A DNA stretch of 64,000 nt from Silene conica (taxonomy: Eukaryota > Streptophyta > Magnoliopsida > Caryophyllales > Caryophyllaceae): positions 77,777,681-77,841,680 of the forward strand of contig CM055315.2 of NCBI GenBank assembly GCA_029255685.2, written 5' to 3'. The first letter of the stretch is position 1. Every line of letters starts with the position of its first letter. The notes under the pieces are model-generated. The model searched no databases, was not told where the DNA came from, and saw only the letters and a list, made by a program, of their open reading frames with translations. The position numbers and the translations under genes are program-made. Below, piece by piece: positions 57,626-64,000 of this stretch.

Positions 57626-60600
57626 ATGGCGAAAATAATGATATCATATGTTATTTTGGCTTGTTTAATTTTCTATGTAAACTTTGTCGCATCGTCTCTT
57701 ATTATTAAGGTTATTTTTCTGATTTAGTTATGTGAAATTCGTCTTGGTATTATCAAATAATTTATAATATAAATTATAAATATGTTTTGAATTATTTTGT
57801 ACATACAGTTGGAGAATGGACAAACATTCAAGTGCGTGGATTTTCATAAACAACCTGCTTTTCGCGATTCCTCATTAGGCCTTGAGGTAAGTTATCGACC
57901 TTTTCTTTTACCCTCGTATCTAATAAACACGGTTAAAATATAAACTCTACATGATATGTTTATTAACTTAATTGATATTCTAGTACTATATTTTTCTTAT
58001 CGATATATAGTTTTTCCGACATTCTTATACATTTTCCTAATACAATTTACATGTATAGGTTGTGTCGAACTTGACAAAACTTCAAGATCAAGAAAGTGTA
58101 ACCGGACTTGGACTCGGGAGTCGTCGATGTCCACTTGGAACGGTTCCGATATTAGACCGATCTAATGATTTTATTGCAAATCCTGAAGTTTCACTCCAGG
58201 GAACTCCTCATGCTAAAAGACATTGCGTAAGTTTTCTATGTTGTGATTTTGTAATAATCGATACAGGTATAAAACAACAACGACAACAACAATAAAGAGG
58301 TTCTGTTTGGTAAAGTTTCTATTGGCCAAATAAATTTTAGCATATTAAAGTGTTTTAGCATGTTTGACCGGTCAATATGCTAATTTTCGTGTTTTTTAAA
58401 CCGCATATCAATATGCTGTTATGCAATTTTAGATGTTCTTGATGTCCATTTTCTAATTTTAGATAGATAGTCTCTTAGTTTCCAAATGCATTATGAGATT
58501 TGAACACCATCTCTCATTTTGTAAGTGCATTATGAGATTTGAACACCTAACCTGCGGTTAACTAACTTAACAAGTAATTAACCTTGAACCACTACATAGT
58601 CTACTTTTATTGTTAATATAAATACTCTAATGAATTACATTCTATAAAAGTGATATTATTTCTACATATAGTCAGAATTTATACTCCCTCTTATTCCATA
58701 TTTTGTTCCCTTTGTTTTTGGCATAAATATTAAGGTGATGAATAAAATAAGTGTAAAAAATTGGGTAGGGTTTGGTCTTAGAAGAGAGGGATGAATAATT
58801 AAGAATTAAATAAGAAATTGTGGGGCTAAAAGCATTAAAATAAAATAAAATAGGAGTATAGGAGATATAAATGAATTAGAAGAGAGGGATGAATAATTAA
58901 GAATTAAATAAGAAATTGTGGGGCTAAAAGCATTAAAATAAAATAAAATAAAATAGGAGTATAGGAGATATAAATGAATAAAATAAGAATAAAAATTTCC
59001 AAAATAAGAAAGGGGAAGAAAACCTGAAAATTCGTTTTAGGAAATAAGGAAGAAAATATGAAATAGGAGGGAGTATTATTTTAGAGAAAACATTATCTTT
59101 TGAAAAACGAAATCTTTAAGGTATTCATTCATTTACTTATATAATGACTAATTTAAGAAAAAAAAACTCTAAAATATAAAAAAATTGTCCTAAATATGCT
59201 TAGAAAGCACGTCGTATTTTTTTTTTGTGCCCGACACTAATTTTCTGGATATGTCACTAAATGCATTGCGCTACGGAGGAGTTTCTAGCAATTAGCAATT
59301 AGCAATTAGCAATTAGCAATGTATGGGACCCTTCAACTCCCCCGAACATGTATCTTTGTCATTTATAATCACTCTCTAGTTATTTATTTGTTTTTTTTTT
59401 ATATTTTTATGAGGGGATTTTAATAAAAGTTAAATAAATGATTTTGACCCAAGAAGTCTAATTCTATCGGAATAAATCCCCCAATTATTAATCATTAATT
59501 TTTTTTGAATTTGTTTCCGACAGAGTGCCAAAGTTCAAACAAGAGCAAATCCGAGCAAGAAATTCTTGGGAGTAGCCGGGGCAATAGCCATTTATAAACC
59601 TAACGTTCCGGGTAACCAATGGTCCTCGGCTCGAATCAGAGTTCGTAATGGGGGAAATATGATGGAAGCGGGATGGATGGTATAATTATTCTCTAAATTA
59701 ATAATTATTACTTCGTTTTTACATTTCATTTTTCTAAAAAAACTCTCTTCGATTGTTATTATTATTTTACTCTACTCAAATGTTCTCGGATAGAAAATTG
59801 CATCCACCTTCACATTCTGGTGACATATTCCATTAAAATTCAAAACTTCTGTTTAAATACCTAATTTATTGTTTGTTACATCAATAATTGTAAAAATGCC
59901 TAATTCAAATTTAATTTATTTGAACATTATTATATCGCATCCATATCTCACATTTGTTCTTTTATTATAGGTTAATCCGAGTGTGTTCAAAGATAATGAA
60001 GCCCATCTTTATGCTAGTTTTAGCGTAAGAATCTATAATTCTCTCATATATACCATTGAATTCTCAGAATTCGATATTTATTTAGTTGATTTTAACTTAT
60101 GATTTACATATATAGGCAAACGGGCGAGGATGTATTAATTTAAATTGCCCTGGTTTCGTACAAACATCGACTCAACTCCCATTGGGCGTAACTCCGAATG
60201 AATATTCTAGTAAGGATAAGCAAATTGTTTGGGACTTAATGATTAGAAAGGTACAACATCAGCATACGATTTTTTACGGCATTATTACTCCTTCTGTTAA
60301 GTGTTAACGTTTACATTATATCACTGAAATATGAGAAGTAACTCCATAAAATGAAACCTGTTTGTAGGGTAATGACGGAAGATGGTGGCTATATATTACA
60401 AGCCAAAGAATTGGAATTGGATATTGGCCTCAGAGCTTATTCTCGTCGTTACAAAATGTAGCTAATCAAGTGGAATTCGGAGGAGAAATCAATAACCCAA
60501 ATGCAGCGGACCCTCCAACTCCGATGGGAAATGGACGGAAGGCCGACTATGATACTACCCTCTCAGCTTGTTTTTACCGAGCTTTTGTTGTTACAACAAA

Positions 60601-60751
60601 TGGAAATGTTATCAATCCACCGGATACAGAAAAATACGCTGATTGCTCCGACTTATATACAGTCCTTGATGGTGGTCAGCGAACTGATCCTAAGTTAGGC
60701 CGCCTTATTTTCTATGGCGGCCCTGCTCCTGTTATTGACTCTCCTATTTAA
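57626..60751 (+). CDS. neprosin-family secreted protein, complete, seven exons
   Basis: Exons 57626-57709, 57809-57886, 58059-58226, 59524-59679, 59971-60024, 60116-60250 and 60368-60751 all have GT-AG borders and whole-codon lengths (84, 78, 168, 156, 54, 135, 384), giving 352 residues. Residues 1-24 form a signal peptide (MAKIMISYVILACLIF...). CVDFHKQPAF (from Cys37) marks the activation peptide (DUF4409). RRCPLGTVPIL (76-86) opens the neprosin domain (DUF239), which runs to the C-terminus through WLYITSQRIGIGYWP, VEFGGEI (260-266) and YGGPAP. The glutamates in EAGW (Glu158) and GGE (Glu265) are candidates for the two catalytic glutamates known from Nepenthes neprosin; that pairing is inferred. 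Likely secreted to the apoplast; substrate unknown. A Stowaway sits in intron 3. The exon plan matches the minus-strand paralogue at 1004-2610. Confidence 0.9.
58684..59073. mobile_element. Stowaway-like MITE in intron 3 of the neprosin gene
   Basis: CTCCCTCTTATTCCATATTT at the left, AAATATGAAATAGGAGGGAG at the right, TA on both sides. Inside, a ~95-bp unit (AAGAGAGGGATGAATAATTA ... GGAGTATAGGAGATATAAAT) is duplicated in tandem. Confidence 0.88.
59286..59321. repeat. AGCAATT heptamer repeat in intron 3
   Basis: About five copies of AGCAATT/ATTAGCA. Confidence 0.85.
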
Positions 60752-60763
60752 TAACTTTTTTTT

Positions 60764-60861
60764 TTTATTATTATTATTATTATAACCGGGAACTTTTATT
60801 AGAAACAAAGGCAAAATTACATGAAATTTGTGGGCACCCGCGAAACTAGCTGGGCGCCCAC

Positions 60862-60903
<42 letters not shown>
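60764..60903. repeat. TTA trinucleotide repeats
   Basis: Two (TTA)n runs (60768-60783 and 60862-60902) just past the neprosin stop codon, with a short non-repeat piece between. Confidence 0.9.
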
Positions 60904-60904
<1 letters not shown>

Positions 60905-60909
60905 ATAAG

Positions 60910-61471
60910 ATTCAGCCACATTTAATATCGATCTTTAAATTCAATCCTCATTATTAAAGTAACAACTACTAAACCTACTTGGCATTCTGTCTAGCACGTT
61001 CAAAGCAAAGATTTAACTGCTAGATGATTGTTCACTCTCAAGTTATGATGGTTGGCTGGCTGCAATACATCAATTAAATTAAAAAAAAAATTGCATGAGA
61101 ATGTATCAATTAACGTGTATAATTAAACTTTTAAAAATAAATAGTGTATGTCATTATGTTAGTTTCAATTTACAATTTAAATAAACAATCGATATTTTTA
61201 CACAAAAATCAACCTAAATAAAATGTCAAATATGGAGTAAAATTAACAATTATAAGTCCTTATTATACATTCGTCTAGAGCAAATGATTTACTCTAATAA
61301 TTGCGGTGATCAATATAATATCTTTATATTTTTCCACATTTCTCAACTTTCTTCACGCTTGAAAAGTCAGAAAATTATTAAAAATACAAAGCGAATATAC
61401 TTTGTTTTTGAAGGCATACTCCATACTCCATTACTTATATTATTAATCTACGTCTTATATTAGATGAGAGG
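60910..61471. other. AT-rich intergenic, no gene seen
   Basis: 3' flank of the neprosin gene; nothing recognised. Confidence 0.5.
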
Positions 61472-61479
61472 GTTGGGGT

Positions 61480-61964
61480 TAGGGGTGTTAACAAGCCGAA
61501 CCGAGCTCGAGCTTGGCCTTGCTCGACTTGTGCTCGATTACCAAAACTCGAGCTTGAGCTCGAACTCGAGCCAATCTTACCCGAGCTTGAAAAAAATGCG
61601 CTCGTTACAAAGCTTGCGAGGTTTAACACGAGCCAAATCGAGCCTATATAAAATTGTTTATTTTTTTAATTTTTTTCTACCGATATTTTCAATAACAAAG
61701 TTCGAAAATTATATGTAAAAAAATTTGGCAAATCAACAAGATATTTGATAAAAAAGCTACAAAGATATAATAATGATAAAATATTTTTATAAAATATGAG
61801 CATATTTTTATAAAATATGATTAATATCTTGTGTAATCTCAAATGTTCGAGCCGCTCGCGAGCTTTTCGAGTCGAGTCAGCCTTTGCTCGGCTTGACTCG
61901 TGAGCTTTGACCGAGGCGATCTCGAATTGCTCACGAGCTGTCTCGTCTCGTTAACACAGACCTA
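61480..61964. mobile_element. hAT-like MITE with GAGCTCGAG repeats
   Basis: Left end TAGGGGTGTTAAC; right end GTTAACACAGACCTA (GTTAACAGCCCTA in the duplicated copy at 62350-62362). An 8-bp TSD GTTGGGGT at 61472-61479 recurs perfectly at 62363-62370 and with one change at 61965-61972. The interior is rich in CTCGAGC/GCTCGAG. Confidence 0.72.
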
Positions 61965-62576
61965 GTTAGGGTTAAAGTAGATGAAATAGCCAGAGGCATA
62001 GTACGTGCTATGTACTTTGTAGGGCAGAGGCCAAGCTTTTCGTAGTAATGGACTAATGGGTGAAATTGAGAGATTTGAGTTTGGGTTTTGGTAAACTCGG
62101 TCTCCCACCGTGAGGCGGCCCAATTCCATCAACAAGAAATTCTATTATTGTTATTGTATGAGTTGTTTCTTTATAAAATGAATCCATTGTTCGAGCCGCT
62201 CGCGAGCTTTTCGAGTCGAGTCAGCCTTTGCTCGGCTTGACTTGTTAAGTTTTGAGCCGAGTCCGAGCTCAAGTCGAGCTCACACAAGCCAAGCTTTGAC
62301 CGATCTTTGACCAAGTCGATCTCGAGTTGCTCACGAGTTATCTCGTCTCGTTAACAGCCCTAGTTGGGGTTAAAGTAGATGAAATAGCCAGAGGCATAGT
62401 ATGTGCTATGTACTTTGTAGGGCAGAGGCCAAGCTTTTCGTAGTAATTGGGTGAAATTGAGAGATTTGAGTTTGGGTTTTGGTAAACTCGGTCTCCCACC
62501 ATGAGGCGGCCCAATTCTATCAACAAGAAATTATATTATTGTTATTGTATAAGTTGTTTCTTTATAAAACGAATCA
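61844..62576. repeat. tandem duplication of the MITE 3' end plus flank
   Basis: Unit TGTTCGAGCCGCTCGCGAGC ... AGTTGTTTCTTTATAAAA occurs at 61844-62187 and 62188-62576, including about 215 bp of host flank (AGCCAGAGGCATAGTA...). The duplication came after the hAT-like insertion. Confidence 0.85.
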
Positions 62577-62632
62577 TTTTACGAGGTGATGACTGATGAG
62601 ACATTTTTTATACAATAATATGTCTGGTTTTA

Positions 62633-62802
62633 GACGGTCTGAAATAAGACGGATTAAATGTAACCATTTTTTAATACAATATAACTATTTAATGACAAAA
62701 TTTTGTAACTAAAGCACTTTCAAAAAGATAGCAACATTTTCTAAGAAAATAGTGACGTTTTATAGCAAAACGACTACATTTGATCCGTCTTATTTCAGAC
62801 GG
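62633..62802. mobile_element. short inverted-repeat element
   Basis: Arms GACGGTCTGAAATAAGACGG and CCGTCTTATTTCAGACGG, about 28 bp each, with A/T-rich centre. MITE-like; class and TSD not resolved. Confidence 0.6.
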
Positions 62803-63835
62803 GAAATAGCCCATATGAAATAAGAATTTGCGATCATACAATAGTTACAATAGTTTGGGTGAGTGTATTAGTGAGCCTGTTTGTTTGGAATAAGGGTAAA
62901 ATCTTAGACAATTTGGGTCATATAAACGGGTCAAATACGGGACTGAATCATAACATGCTAGGTCAAAGTAAAAACGGGTCAAAACATAATTATAAGATTT
63001 ATAGCCATCTTTTTTTCCACTTTGAAATTAAAAAAATATTACTTAAATTATTAGACGAAGTATAGCATATTAAAATTATTAATATATCAATTTTATAAAT
63101 TAAATTAAATTATCATAACTGATATTTTTTTTATCAAAGGTTAGAGTATTTAGATAAAAATGGTTTAGTTAGAGCCCTTACAGAATATGTGTTCGATCAC
63201 GTAAATTCGAAAATTGTGGGTTGAGGGGGACTACAAGGAGAGGATTGATCAATAATGTTAGCAGTACAATGAAGTCTTAATTTTTACTCCTTACCTACTT
63301 TTCATCCATTCCATTAAATTGTTTACGTCTATTTCTTACAACTTACTTATTAAAGTATATTTCTGTAAAATAAGAGTACAGGAGTCATTTAAATAATGAA
63401 TGTTATCCATATAAGGAAACGTAAATAAATGAATACGACGGTTTGAATTAAAAAACCTAAATAATTCAGAAGATAAAAAAAGTAAAATGAATTAATCATA
63501 TAACTTGTGTGTGGTTTAGCTAAGAACAGTTGGGCGTCATCTTCATTCAAATTAAGTTTATATATGTTTGTTTATGAAGTGATTTGATGTTTTGATCGTC
63601 CTCCTTTTTTTCCTTGACGAGTTAACACTTCCATGTTCTTCATTGAACTTAATAAAATCTTAAAATAAGTACACTACGTACACTTGCCAAGTATTTTATT
63701 AAAAAAAGGAACAATATTAACTCATAACTTAAATCAAAGCCTAATCATTTCAAACTCGTGCAAATTTCATTCAATAATACACTTAATCTTTAAAAAACGC
63801 AAGAATTACCCAATACAACTTAAAACTAAACTAAT
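62803..63835. other. intergenic, no gene seen
   Basis: Includes the 3' flank of the minus-strand gene at the right edge; a short CTAAT repeat at 63835-63852 overlaps its stop region. Confidence 0.55.
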
Positions 63836-63850
63836 CTAATCTAATCTAAT

Positions 63851-64000
63851 CTACTGCTGCTGCTGCTGCTGCTCGGCCATCTCCAACTCACCTTGGAGTC
63901 CGACATCATCATCCCGGGGTATCGGCCAAAAACACCAAAGGACTCCCGCCACCATTATCGCCACCATCACAACCGCTAAAGCGGTCACCGCTGCCAGCAG
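63851..64000 (-). CDS. C-terminal end of a membrane-anchored protein with polyQ tail (partial)
   Basis: The minus-strand frame open from the window edge to TAG at 63851-63853, 49 residues. It reads a hydrophobic helix (AAVTALAVVMVAIMVAGVLW), then CFWPIPRDDD, an acidic stretch (GELEMAE) and six glutamines from a CAG run. Codon use is GC-richer than the surrounding DNA, supporting real coding. I do not recognise the family. The start and any introns lie right of the window. Confidence 0.6.
   Translation of the reverse strand: MLAAVTALAVVMVAIMVAGVLWCFWPIPRDDDVGLQGELEMAEQQQQQQ

Overview
This is nuclear DNA from a flowering plant, most likely a eudicot. The evidence is AT-rich intergenic sequence, split genes with GT-AG introns, secreted neprosin-family proteins, and many plant-type transposons (Ty3/gypsy Athila and Tat lineages, LINE, CACTA, Mutator-like, hAT, Tourist, Stowaway, Helitron). 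I cannot name the species. Almost everything between 3 kb and 57 kb is transposon-derived and deeply nested.

Host genes lie at the edges. A neprosin-family gene on the minus strand (exons at 1004-2610, the last exons beyond the left edge) and a complete seven-exon paralogue on the plus strand (57626-60751) stand head to head, about 55 kb apart. At the right edge is the C-terminal end of a membrane-anchored protein with a polyglutamine tail (63851-64000, minus).

Left and middle part: a truncated Mutator-like MITE (3.2-4.0 kb), small inverted-repeat elements, a Helitron-like end with a large minisatellite (5.4-7.7 kb), and a decayed LINE split by a CACTA end (8.1-9.4 kb). A long-inverted-repeat element (about 10.0-20.0 kb) carries a young Athila-type retrotransposon that encodes only Gag and protease (10805-18868, TSD ATGAA). 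This retrotransposon is studded with paired 12-nt dyads at a fixed 21-nt spacing.

21186-39477 is one 18.3-kb insertion (TSD ATTAC) of a Tat-lineage retrotransposon with dual RNase H and a spliced antisense plant-mobile-domain ORF. It is scrambled: the first copy stops inside integrase and joins, exactly at the end of an 18-nt primer-binding site, an inverted LTR plus inverted 3' region, followed by an RT-deleted second copy. The structure points to template switching during reverse transcription before integration.

Right part: a Mutator-like MITE, two Helitrons separated by a Stowaway, a Pack-MULE carrying a broken GRF-zinc-finger gene, a hAT MITE, a probable SINE and a Helitron candidate (46637-57299). 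Inside the Helitron lies a solo LTR (48290-56644, TSD TAAGA), and inside that a CACTA element (50801-56242, TSD TAT). The CACTA has captured pieces of three host genes (VPS13, monodehydroascorbate reductase, isoleucyl-tRNA synthetase), all in the same direction. The solo LTR also holds ten tandem hairpins with a conserved loop and co-varying stems, the most unusual pattern in the window.

All calls are from reading the sequence and recalled family motifs; no database search or folding was run.
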